Assembly (NCBI GenBank): GCA_021162905.1
Contig: JAGGXT010000136.1
Span: 1-13,485 of the forward strand
Source: Candidatus Odinarchaeota archaeon
GTDB taxonomy: Archaea > Asgardarchaeota > JAGGXT01
DNA: 13,485 nt
Direction of reading: 5' to 3'
A model generated the notes under the pieces. That model was not told the DNA's origin and did not search any database. It worked only from the letters and a program-made list of their open reading frames with translations. Both the position numbers and the translations under genes were made by a program. This document shows, in pieces, positions 1-8,129 of this stretch (the first letter of the stretch is position 1; each line of letters opens with the position of its first letter).

Positions 1-2559
1 GTTTTCAGAAGTATAAGGAAGAGTAAACATTCAAAAATCTTAGAGTTTAATCTATTTAAGAGTAGGTTGTATCATGCCAAACCAATTTATAAGGGTAAAA
101 TGGAATTTTACAATCCAGATGACGAACATCTCAGGCCTTTTCGTGCTTGGTTTGAGTATGGAAATAAAGAGTTATATATTGATCCTAAAAAGATAATATC
201 AGCTTTGCGGTCGATAAAGCAAGTTTTTTTAGATGAAAATGATGTTTTTCCCTTTAAAGATGAACTCATATGTTTCTTTGAGGAGCAGAAAATAAAATAT
301 GAGGCAACTAAATTTTGTAGGTTTTGCCTTGTTAGTGGAACTTATACGATACTTAAGGAAAACGAATCAATAAAAGTGTACAATGAGCCTATTTGCATAG
401 ATTGTGCCTCCAAAGAAATACTAAATGAGTTGTCTTCATTAGGTATTCAAATATCTGAACACTTTATTCCCTATGTCACCAGACTGTTAAGACTAAAACG
501 TGATTATGAAGCAATTTTAAAAATGCTTTCCAATGAAATAGACCCCCTTGCAGATAGTAAACTTACACTTTACGACATCATAGAGCCTACAAAAGAAATA
601 GAGAAGATCACATTAAAGGATCTTAGAATTCCAGATGCATTAAAGGAGATACTTTTAAGTACGGGCATTAATATATTAACAGATATTCAAGCTAAAGCTA
701 TAAAAGCTGGTCTGCTTGATGATAAAAATCTGCTTATAGTGTCATCAACTACAAGTGGCAAGACGCTTATAGGTGAAATTGCAGGCGTAACAAAAGTACT
801 TAAAGAGGGGAAGCGCTTTATCTTTTTAGTGCCTTTAGTTGCTCTTGCAAATCAAAAGTATGATGACTTCAAAAGAAAATATCAAAGGTTAGGATTAAAG
901 GTTGCAATTCGGGTTGGCATGAGCAGAATTGATGTTGGAGAGGAGGAACTTGTAGTAGTTGATACCGAAATTTCTAATGCAGATATTATAGTCGCTACCT
1001 ATGAGGCATTTGATTATATCCTTAGAAGTGGGCAATTTAAAGAAATTAATAACATTGGTACCATAGTCATAGATGAAATTCAAATGTTATCTGATGAAGA
1101 AAGAGGCTGTGAAATTGCTGGTTTAATATCAAGGATGATGAACATTTATCCTAGTGCGCAATATATCTTCCTTTCAGCAACTGTTGGTAATCCAGATGAA
1201 TTAGCAAAAATGCTTAATGCTAAGCTTGTATTTCATGAGAGTCGTCCAGTTCCAATAGAGCGTCACGTGATTTTTTTAAAAAGCGAGTCTGATAAACTTA
1301 GATTTTTAAAACGATTGATAAATGCAGAATATTCCGTGGTAAGCAGTTATGGATATCCTGGTCAGAGTATTGTATTTACGCACTCACGTAAGCGAGCTAG
1401 TGAAATAGCAAAAGAATTGAACTCGAAAGGAGTTCGGGTGGCAATATATCACGCTGGGTTATCCTATTCAAAAAGAAGAATGGTAGAGATAGGATTTGAA
1501 AGAGGTATCTATAAAGCTGTTATTACAACAGCCGCTTTAGGTGCTGGTGTCGATTTTCCTGCTAGCCAAGTAATTTTTTATGATCTGGCGATGGGCAAGG
1601 ATTGGTTGACGAATGCTGAGTTCCATCAATTTATGGGGCGAGCTGGGAGACTTGGAAAGCACGATAAAGGGAAAGTGTTTTTACTCGTTGTTCCTGGAAG
1701 AAAAATACATGCTGGCCAGGATAAAACAGAGGACGAAGTAGCTATCAGTTTACTTACTGGTAGCATAGAACCAGTTAGTGTCAACTGCAATCTTGACATG
1801 CAGGCAGGACAAATATTAGCTCATATTTCAATGATGAATGGTATTTCAGTAAACGAATTGCAGAAGATGACTTTACTTGATTTGTTTTTAACTGAGAATA
1901 TCAACAATATAATAAACAACCTCGAGAAACTTAATATGCTAAGAAAGACTCATGATAACTACATACATTTAACACAACTAGGCAAGGCAGTTGCGGTCTC
2001 GTTTTTCACTCCTGAAACGGCAAAAAAGGTTATAACACTTTTAAATAATAATGAACACCCGCTTGATATTGCAATAAATATAACTCCGCTAGAAAATGTT
2101 TATATTTCCTCTAAACTTCATAATGCACTTACTAAAATTTTTAGATCAAAAGTATCAATAAAATTGTTTTCTGGGCATGTACTAGATTTGATTAATAATG
2201 TTAATTACTATAGAAAAGACTTGCCAAAATGGATTTTAGACCTTGCCGTTAGATGGATTCACGATTTCTTTAATTGTAATTGCCCTGATAGCCCATATTG
2301 TGATCATGGTCAGCTTAATGTGCTTAAAAAAGTTGTAGAGCTTAGAAAATATGGAATGACCCCATCTAAAATATCTGCTTTTATGCTTAAAAAATATGAA
2401 ATCCACATATACCCCGGTGATATTTTTAATTGGTTAGACTCTCTAATTCATTCATTAAAGGGTATTAGTAGGATTGCATCTGCAATTGGTCGCATTGATA
2501 TAATCCCTATGATTCAGCATGAAGTAGAGAACATCGAAACACCACAAAAGGTTAGTTAG
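1..2559 (+). CDS. SF2 DEAD/DEAH-type helicase with N-terminal zinc finger, 5' end open (archaeal DUF5814-like)
   Basis: This is an ATP-dependent superfamily 2 helicase. The frame has no stop from base 1, so the gene probably begins outside the window. Internal start candidates are TTG at 67 and ATG at 100, neither with a convincing ribosome-binding site. Counting from the TTG: a CxxC...CxxC zinc finger (C84, C87, C110, C113), Walker A SSTTSGKT (226-233), motif II DEIQ (336-339), SAT (370-372), motif V near 490-500 (GAGVDFP), and motif VI QFMGRAGR (521-528). A second Cys/His cluster lies at 737-747 (C737, C739, C745, H747), followed by a helical C-terminus. Zinc finger, helicase core and C-terminal Cys cluster in this order recall the uncharacterised archaeal helicases carrying DUF5814; that family assignment is from memory. 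The enzymatic class is certain, but the substrate is unknown. The next gene follows on the same strand after an AT-rich gap with its own promoter-like sequence. Confidence 0.9.
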   Translation, partial: VFRSIRKSKHSKILEFNLFKSRLYHAKPIYKGKMEFYNPDDEHLRPFRAWFEYGNKELYIDPKKIISALRSIKQVFLDENDVFPFKDELICFFEEQKIKYEATKFCRFCLVSGTYTILKENESIKVYNEPICIDCASKEILNELSSLGIQISEHFIPYVTRLLRLKRDYEAILKMLSNEIDPLADSKLTLYDIIEPTKEIEKITLKDLRIPDALKEILLSTGINILTDIQAKAIKAGLLDDKNLLIVSSTTSGKTLIGEIAGVTKVLKEGKRFIFLVPLVALANQKYDDFKRKYQRLGLKVAIRVGMSRIDVGEEELVVVDTEISNADIIVATYEAFDYILRSGQFKEINNIGTIVIDEIQMLSDEERGCEIAGLISRMMNIYPSAQYIFLSATVGNPDELAKMLNAKLVFHESRPVPIERHVIFLKSESDKLRFLKRLINAEYSVVSSYGYPGQSIVFTHSRKRASEIAKELNSKGVRVAIYHAGLSYSKRRMVEIGFERGIYKAVITTAALGAGVDFPASQVIFYDLAMGKDWLTNAEFHQFMGRAGRLGKHDKGKVFLLVVPGRKIHAGQDKTEDEVAISLLTGSIEPVSVNCNLDMQAGQILAHISMMNGISVNELQKMTLLDLFLTENINNIINNLEKLNMLRKTHDNYIHLTQLGKAVAVSFFTPETAKKVITLLNNNEHPLDIAINITPLENVYISSKLHNALTKIFRSKVSIKLFSGHVLDLINNVNYYRKDLPKWILDLAVRWIHDFFNCNCPDSPYCDHGQLNVLKKVVELRKYGMTPSKISAFMLKKYEIHIYPGDIFNWLDSLIHSLKGISRIASAIGRIDIIPMIQHEVENIETPQKVS

Positions 2560-2594
2560 TTTATAAAAAATAGTTTAATATCACTATATTTTTA
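2560..2594 (+). promoter_or_regulatory. AT-rich promoter region of tldD
   Basis: Two TATA-like stretches follow the helicase stop: TTTATAAAAAA at about 2560-2570 and TATATTTTTAAA at about 2585-2596. The usual archaeal spacing of about 25 bases would place transcription starts near 2590 or 2618. The second possibility lies downstream of the ATG at 2602 and would favour the start at 2695. Which box is used cannot be decided by eye. Confidence 0.4.
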
Positions 2595-2694
2595 AACAAA
2601 TATGTCTTTGAATAAATCTAAAAAAATAAATTACCAATATGTAGAAAAAACACGCTCGTATCGCTTACAAAATAAACCAATTAAAGGTGTCACT

Positions 2695-4119
2695 ATGAAG
2701 GAAGAGCTCTTAAAGATTGTTGAACAAGGTATTAAATTAGGAGCAACATTTGTTGATTTACGTTTTCAAACAGTAAATAAAACAATTCTTAAAGTTAATA
2801 ATAATAAGATTGAGGTAAGCAATGTAGGTACGGATCAGGGAATTGGCATCAGAGTGTTTGTAAATGGCGCAGTAGGATTTGCTACATCTAGCTCTTTAGA
2901 TGAGGAATCTATATTTTCAGCTCTTAATTCTGCCTATAAAATGGCTAAAGCTAGCAGTGAATCCATAAAAATACGTGTTAACCTAGCTGACATCAAGATT
3001 CAAGAAGATACTGTTAAAGCAAAGTTAGATATTGACCCAAGAAACATATCGGTTAACGAAAAAATATCTAACATTATGCAAATCAATACTTTACTACTTA
3101 AAAGTTCAGAGTACATTAGAAACAGTACTGTTGAATATGCTGATCTTGTAATTAACCAAATTTATGTTTCAAGTGAAGGTACATATATAGATCAAGAGAA
3201 GGTTTATGTATGGACAAAAGTTGTAGCTACTGCTAGACGAAATGATATTTACGCATCAGCAAGATACGAATTTGGATCACCAAAAGGCTATGGCATATGG
3301 AGCGTTGAAACACCAGAAAAAATTAGTGAAGTTATGAAAAATCGTTTGCTTAAACAACTTGACGCTAAAACACCAAAGGCTGGATTGTTCCCTGCTGTCT
3401 TAGCTCCTGAAGTAGTTGGTGTATTTACACATGAGGCATTTGGTCACTTGGCAGAGGCTGATCTAACATTTAGTGGTGCCGTCACCTTAAATAGATTAGG
3501 GCAGAAAATCGCATCTTCTCTTGTAAACATATATGATGATGGTACGTTAGAAGGAGGTTTTGGTAGTTTTAAATATGATGACGAGGGTGTGCCTGCGCAG
3601 AAAACATTACTTGTTAAAGAAGGGAAAATTATAAGTCTCTTATACGATAGATATCATGCATCCTTAGCCAAAGTAATGCTCGAGAGAATGGGTACCTCAG
3701 CAAATGAATTTAATACGGAACCCACAGGAAATGCAAGGGCTGAAAGTTATCGTTTTGCTCCAATAATCCGTATGAGAAATACATACATTGCTCCTAGGGA
3801 TTGGACAAAAGAAGAACTATTTGAGGATATAAAATTTGGTTATTATCTAGTATCGTTTAGAGGGGGGCAGGCGAATCTAGACGGAACATTTCAAGTTGGT
3901 ATTCAAGAAGGCTATGAAATAATAAATGGTGAAATTGGAGCGCCGGTCAGGAATTTATCAATAAGCGGAAATACATTAGAAACTCTCCTCTCAATAGATG
4001 GTATAGCAAATGATCTAGCATTTGAGTCTGGTAGGTGCGGTAAAGGTCAAACCGCATTTGTAGGTAGTGGAGGGCCACATATAAGAGTAAAGAAAATAGT
4101 AATAGGAGGCCGTGAATGA
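2695..4119 (+). CDS. tldD: TldD metalloprotease
   Basis: This is the catalytic subunit of the TldD/TldE cytoplasmic metalloprotease, which in bacteria trims unfolded or modified peptides (microcin B17 leader, CcdA antitoxin). The zinc motif HEAFGHLAEAD is visible, with H246, E247 and H251 in this numbering. A conserved Cys in the C-terminal segment SGRCGKGQ probably gives the third metal ligand. The start at 2695 was chosen because AGGTG lies 5 bases upstream and it gives 474 residues starting MKEELLKIVEQG, as in relatives. An in-frame ATG at 2602 would add 31 Lys/Arg/Asn-rich residues and has no ribosome-binding site. The 3' end overlaps the next gene by 4 bases (ATGA), so the two subunits are translationally coupled. 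The cellular substrate in archaea is not known from sequence. Confidence 0.93.
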   Translation: MKEELLKIVEQGIKLGATFVDLRFQTVNKTILKVNNNKIEVSNVGTDQGIGIRVFVNGAVGFATSSSLDEESIFSALNSAYKMAKASSESIKIRVNLADIKIQEDTVKAKLDIDPRNISVNEKISNIMQINTLLLKSSEYIRNSTVEYADLVINQIYVSSEGTYIDQEKVYVWTKVVATARRNDIYASARYEFGSPKGYGIWSVETPEKISEVMKNRLLKQLDAKTPKAGLFPAVLAPEVVGVFTHEAFGHLAEADLTFSGAVTLNRLGQKIASSLVNIYDDGTLEGGFGSFKYDDEGVPAQKTLLVKEGKIISLLYDRYHASLAKVMLERMGTSANEFNTEPTGNARAESYRFAPIIRMRNTYIAPRDWTKEELFEDIKFGYYLVSFRGGQANLDGTFQVGIQEGYEIINGEIGAPVRNLSISGNTLETLLSIDGIANDLAFESGRCGKGQTAFVGSGGPHIRVKKIVIGGRE

Positions 4120-5489
4120 TGGAACATATAGAAGAGTTATGTAGATATGCAATAAATAGTGCTTTACAATTGGGAGCAGATGAAGTAGAAGTATATGCCC
4201 AAGATGAAATTGAAATGTCCTTATCGATCAAAAGAAATGAGATTAGAGAGACTCAATTTTTCTCAGATAGAGGATTAGGCATTCGCGTCGTCGTTGGGAA
4301 AAGATTGGGATTTGCGTATACAAATGACTTAAGAAGAGAAAAAATTGAAGAAACTGCAAAAAACGCAATATCCCTAGCTAGAGCAAGAAAACCAGATAAC
4401 GATTGGACTGGTTTTCCTGTTTCTAAAAAATATCCAAATGTAGAGGGGCTTTATGATAGGCGTATAGAGTCTATTGATGCGAATGATGTTATAGAAGTAG
4501 CAATGGCCCTTTTGGATTCAGCGCTTGATTATGATCCCCGTATAGTGTTTGCTATGGGCGGAGTTGGTGTTGATAGAGTAAAAAGATTCATTTTCAATAC
4601 TAATGGAATAAGTGCTATCGATAAGGGTACATTCGCATTTCTCTATAGTGGCCTTATTGCTCGTGAGGGTGAAAATGTTTCACCTTTGTCCATAGAGCTT
4701 GATGTTTCTAGAAGCTTTAAATTAAATCCAACAGAAGTAAGTCAAGCTTGCGCTGAAAGGGCTGTTAAATCCTTAAACGCAAAGAAAATAAAATCTGGAA
4801 AGTACGATGTTATTTTCACCCAATACGCATTTTCTCAAATTCTAGAGTATACATTGGTTGAAGCAATAAAAGCGGATAATGTTCAAAATAATAGAAGTCC
4901 ATTGATAGGAAAGATAAATCAAATGATACTAAATGAAAGGCTAACAATTATTGACGATGGAACGTATGCTGGCGGTTTTTCTTCGGGAAAGTTTGATGAT
5001 GAGGGCGTTCCATCACAAAGAACTGTGATATTCGAAAAAGGGGTCTTAAAAAGTTACTTATATGATAATTATACTGCTAAGAAATTTAATAAAGAAAGCA
5101 CTGGGAATGGACTAAGAAAAGGTAGCAGCATTGGTGCATCGATAGCTTACACACTTACACCATCTATACATAAAACGAATTTGATAATAGCTCCTGGCAA
5201 AGCATCTCCAGATGAGCTGATTAGTGAGATAAAAGAAGGAATTATAGTTTGGAATGTTCAAGGGGCTCATTCTAGTAATCCATCAACTGGTGAGTTTAGT
5301 GTGGCTGCTGCTCCAGCATGGAAGATAGAAAATGGCGAAATAGCATACCCTGTTAAAGGTGCATTAGTTTCTGATACAATATTTTCTATGCTATCAAGAG
5401 ATTTGATTATTGCTAATAACTTAAAAATGGATATTGGGTACATTCTTCCGTGGATACTCGCCAGAAATGTTCCAGTTGCATGTCAATAA
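4116..5489 (+). CDS. tldE: TldE/PmbA, non-catalytic partner of TldD
   Basis: This 457-residue protein belongs to the same family as TldD but lacks the HExxxH zinc motif, which marks it as the TldE (PmbA) subunit. TldE pairs with TldD to form the working protease. Family signatures include the N-terminal segment ADEVEVYAQDEIEMSLSIKR, the strand GLGIRVVVGKRLGFAYTND, and the core DDGTYAGGFSSGKFDDEGVP, whose counterpart in TldD is DDGTLEGGFGSFKYDDEGVP. The ATG at 4116 overlaps the tldD stop, and GGAGG at 4105-4109 sits 6 bases upstream. A second ATG directly follows at 4119, so the start may differ by one residue. About 50 AT-rich bases then separate it from fen1, which has its own promoter-like box. 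Confidence 0.92.
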   Translation: MMEHIEELCRYAINSALQLGADEVEVYAQDEIEMSLSIKRNEIRETQFFSDRGLGIRVVVGKRLGFAYTNDLRREKIEETAKNAISLARARKPDNDWTGFPVSKKYPNVEGLYDRRIESIDANDVIEVAMALLDSALDYDPRIVFAMGGVGVDRVKRFIFNTNGISAIDKGTFAFLYSGLIAREGENVSPLSIELDVSRSFKLNPTEVSQACAERAVKSLNAKKIKSGKYDVIFTQYAFSQILEYTLVEAIKADNVQNNRSPLIGKINQMILNERLTIIDDGTYAGGFSSGKFDDEGVPSQRTVIFEKGVLKSYLYDNYTAKKFNKESTGNGLRKGSSIGASIAYTLTPSIHKTNLIIAPGKASPDELISEIKEGIIVWNVQGAHSSNPSTGEFSVAAAPAWKIENGEIAYPVKGALVSDTIFSMLSRDLIIANNLKMDIGYILPWILARNVPVACQ

Positions 5490-5518
5490 TGAATCATCAA
5501 ATCACAAACTATATTACT

Positions 5519-5528
5519 CTTTAAATTT
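5519..5528 (+). promoter_or_regulatory. TATA-like box for fen1 (leaderless start)
   Basis: CTTTAAATTT is centred about 24 bases before the ATG at 5547. At the usual archaeal spacing, transcription would begin at or next to that ATG, giving a leaderless mRNA. This fits the absence of any ribosome-binding site before fen1 and supports 5547 over the upstream in-frame ATG at 5538. Confidence 0.5.
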
Positions 5529-5546
5529 CCTTTTATTATGATAGAA

Positions 5547-6572
5547 ATGGGTGTAAATCTACGACCTTTAGTTCGAGTTACTAAAAAGATAAAGTTTGAA
5601 CATTTAACTGGGAAGAGGATAACTATAGATGCTAACAATACACTCTATCAATTTCTTGCACTTATTAGAATGCCAAATGGTAAACCTTTTACTGACCCTG
5701 AAGGTAATATTACATCCCATCTTATAGGCCTTTTTTACAGAACAACCAAACTCATTTCAGATTACGGTGTTCTTCCTATTTTTATCTTCGATGGTAAGCC
5801 GCCGAGGTTCAAACAAAAGGAGCTTGAGGAAAGAAAACTAATCCGGACTAAGTTGAAGCAAGAATATATAGAGGCAATTAGGAGAGGTGATCTAAGAACT
5901 GCGTGGTCAAAGGCCGTAAGAATGGATTCTCTTTCAAGGAGAATGATTGATGATGCAAAAAGATTGTTGACCTTAATGGGGGTTCCTATAATTCAAGCTC
6001 CTAGTGAAGGAGAGGCTCAAGCTGCATATATGGTAATGGTAAATGATGCATGGGCCTGCTCAACGCAAGATTATGATGTTTTACTTTTTGGAGCACCACG
6101 CATAGTTCGAAACTTAACATTTACTGGAAAACGCTTCTACAGGAGTAAGGGTATAGCTGTACCATTAAAGCCCGAATTGATAATACTTGATGATTTGCTA
6201 AATGATTTAAAAATAACTAGAAAGCAGCTTATTGAAATAGCTTTCCTAATAGGAACAGATTATAATGAGGGAATTAAAGGTATTGGGCCTAAGAAAGCAT
6301 ATGAGTTGATTAAAAAATATGGTGATATAGAAGCACTACCTACTAAGTATAAAATGAAATTGGATGAAAATTATGATAAAATTATTTCTTTCTTTACTAA
6401 TCCGCCAGTCACAAAAGATTATAAGATTTCATTTAGAAATATTGATGAGGAAGGATTAATTGAATTCCTCTGTGATGAGAAAGGTTTTGATGAAGAGAGA
6501 GTAAAAGATACCATTAAAAGGCTCAAAAAAGGGCTTATGAGGGGGATACAGACATCCTTAGCCGATTTTTAG
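5547..6572 (+). CDS. fen: Flap endonuclease 1 (FEN1)
   Basis: This structure-specific nuclease removes 5' flaps during Okazaki-fragment maturation and long-patch base-excision repair. The start at 5547 gives the N-terminus MGVNL; FEN1 proteins need a glycine at position 2 close to the active site, so the ATG three codons upstream (5538) is unlikely. Metal-binding acidic residues are in place: D28 (TIDANN), D82 (FDGKPP), E154 and E156 (SEGEAQAA), D175 and D177 (TQDYD), and D238 (GTDYNEG). The helix-hairpin-helix GIKGIGPKKAYELI follows. The C-terminus ends QTSLADF, a PCNA-interacting motif of QxxLxxF form that stops before the second aromatic residue usual in archaeal FEN1. Length (341 aa) is normal. 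The stop codon TAG is part of the AGGAG ribosome-binding site of the next gene, implying coupled translation. Confidence 0.96.
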   Translation: MGVNLRPLVRVTKKIKFEHLTGKRITIDANNTLYQFLALIRMPNGKPFTDPEGNITSHLIGLFYRTTKLISDYGVLPIFIFDGKPPRFKQKELEERKLIRTKLKQEYIEAIRRGDLRTAWSKAVRMDSLSRRMIDDAKRLLTLMGVPIIQAPSEGEAQAAYMVMVNDAWACSTQDYDVLLFGAPRIVRNLTFTGKRFYRSKGIAVPLKPELIILDDLLNDLKITRKQLIEIAFLIGTDYNEGIKGIGPKKAYELIKKYGDIEALPTKYKMKLDENYDKIISFFTNPPVTKDYKISFRNIDEEGLIEFLCDEKGFDEERVKDTIKRLKKGLMRGIQTSLADF

Positions 6573-6575
6573 GAG
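6571..6575 (+). promoter_or_regulatory. AGGAG ribosome-binding site overlapping the fen1 stop, before ATG 6579
   Basis: AGGAG overlaps the last two bases of the fen1 TAG stop and sits 3 bases before ATG at 6579. It marks 6579 as the intended start of the DUF72 gene, although that ATG frame closes after five codons (MYVKF, then TAA). The DUF72 frame is reached only by a shift of -1. Confidence 0.65.
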
Positions 6576-6578
6576 AAA

Positions 6579-7735
6579 ATGTATGTGAAATTTTAATTGG
6601 AACGTCTGGTTGGTCTTATAAAGATTGGATTGGTATCCTCTACGAAACTGAAGATAACATGCTTGAACAGTATTGGAACGTATTTAAGACCACTGAAATA
6701 AATTCAACATTTTATGAATATCCGAGCCCATCTTTTATCCAATATATTGCAAGAAGAAGTCCTAAAGATATGATTTTTTCAGCAAAAGTGCATAAAGATA
6801 TAACACATAAGAAGATGCTCAAAACTAACCTTGCTGTAGATCGAGAACTAAATAAATATTTGGAGTTAATGAAACCTTTAATTGAATCAAATAAATTAGG
6901 TGTGTTGCTTATTCAACTTCCTCCATACCCTCCAAAGAAATTTCCTACTATAGAGGAATTCCTTAATTTACTTCCAACAAATTTAAAGTGGGCCATGGAG
7001 TTTAGGCATGAGGATTGGTTCAGTGAGGAGTATTTTAAACTTCTTGAAAAATATAATGTTGGTTATGTAATTGTTGATGAGCCTTTACTTCCTCCTGTTT
7101 TGAGGATTACAACCAATTTTGCGTATATTCGCTGGCATGGTCATGGAAAACAACCTTGGTATTACTACTTATATTCGGAAGGTGAACTAAAGAATTGGAT
7201 TCCAAAACTTCGTGAACTTGAAAAGCAAGCAGATATTATATATGGGTACTTTAATAATCATTTCAATGGATACGCAGTTATTAACGCGCTTCAAATGTTA
7301 CGTTTACTCGGTATAGCAAACTCTAAGCAATTGGAGAAATTGACTGTAATCGAAGAAAAGCTTAGGAGGCCTACACTAATTAAAAAGCTTCCAAAGGAGT
7401 ATCGTAATAAAGCTTTAACACCTGTCGAACGATTTTTGCTTATGCTTACTGAACCAAAACGTTTTGAGCGAGGGAAAAAAATAGATAGTAAAGAAGTTTT
7501 AATATTAAGAGCCGATAAAGAAATTATAGAGGGCCGAATCAAAAACTATTTCTTTAAGATAGACTCAAACTTGAAAGAAATACATCACAACTGTGATGAT
7601 TGGCTGAAACAAGTATCTAAGAAGAGATTTTGTAAACACATGGTCAAGGTATTTCTAAGCCTTCCGCCTGATATTTCTGAAAAAGTACTTAGTGATATAG
7701 TTAAAAACTACGAAGAATGGAAATTCAAAGCCTAG
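6579..7735 (+). CDS. DUF72 TIM-barrel protein with SWIM-like C-terminal extension; apparent -1 frameshift at about 6588-6590
   Basis: DUF72 proteins are TIM-barrel proteins of unknown biochemical activity. The first ATG in the main frame is at 6659, but the conserved first strand (LIGTSGWSYKDWIG) is encoded in that same frame upstream, from 6593 on, with no ATG/GTG/TTG before it. AGGAG plus ATG at 6579 opens one base out of frame. Restoring one A in the AAA at 6588-6590 would give MYVKILIGTSGWSYKDW, a typical DUF72 N-terminus, and a protein of 385 residues. Other family motifs, counted from 6659: EINSTFYEYP (13-22), EFRHEDWF (114-121), YIRWHGHG (156-163) and YGYFNNHFNGYAVINA (195-210). The family normally ends soon after this. 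Here about 140 residues follow, containing a degenerate SWIM-like zinc motif (C312, D314, C325, H327). It lies 6 bases after fen1. Confidence 0.85.
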
Positions 7736-7750
7736 AGGATAGTGAACAGT

Positions 7751-8095
7751 ATGCCAAAGAAAGAATGCGAATGGGTGGTGGGAATACTATTCTTACAAAT
7801 CCCAGAAGTGAAAGAGAAGAGAATAACTAAAAACAGAGTTTTAAAGCTCTTAAAAGGAGTAGAAACGGCAGATATAAAATTTCTAATTGCAATAAAACCA
7901 GATATTATTATTTTCATAAAACAAAAAGGAATTCCTAATAAGGAAGTGAGACGATTGGCAGATGTTGCATTAAAAACGGAATACAGAGGCATTAATAGCT
8001 ATGTTTTTTCATATATTACTATAAAAAAAGCGTATAAGGCAGCTAAAGACATTCACTATAAACTAATAAGTAAAAGAGCTGGCTGGTATAAATAA
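7751..8095 (+). CDS. Small basic protein of unknown function
   Basis: I do not recognise this family. The 114-residue product is Lys-rich and reads as alternating strands and helices: an N-terminal segment with WVVGILFLQI, a strand pair around FLIAIKPDIIIFIKQKG (about 45-62), and a C-terminal amphipathic helix (AYKAAKDIHYKLISKRAGWYK). No Cys pair, signal peptide or membrane segment is visible. The start is uncertain. GTG at 7742 (three codons earlier) lies 3 bases after GAGG; ATG at 7751 has GTGA 5 bases upstream. I prefer the ATG. The gene starts 15 bases after the DUF72 stop and is probably the third gene of the fen1 cluster. Its basic character and position suggest a nucleic-acid-related role, which is only a guess. 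The antisense frame over it is taken as a shadow. Confidence 0.65.
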   Translation: MPKKECEWVVGILFLQIPEVKEKRITKNRVLKLLKGVETADIKFLIAIKPDIIIFIKQKGIPNKEVRRLADVALKTEYRGINSYVFSYITIKKAYKAAKDIHYKLISKRAGWYK

Positions 8096-8129
8096 AAAAT
8101 AATATTGAACATGATAAGTATGTTTTTAA

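Noticed and set aside
6579..6600. Canonical -1 programmed slippery heptamer (X XXY YYZ)
   Set aside because: In the ATG frame the codons are AAA TTT TAA, which do not form X XXY YYZ. Recoding is therefore possible but not supported by a classical site.
7732..7992. Antisense frame over the small basic protein
   Set aside because: The + strand frame has better spacing, start and composition. The antisense product has no motif or ribosome-binding site.
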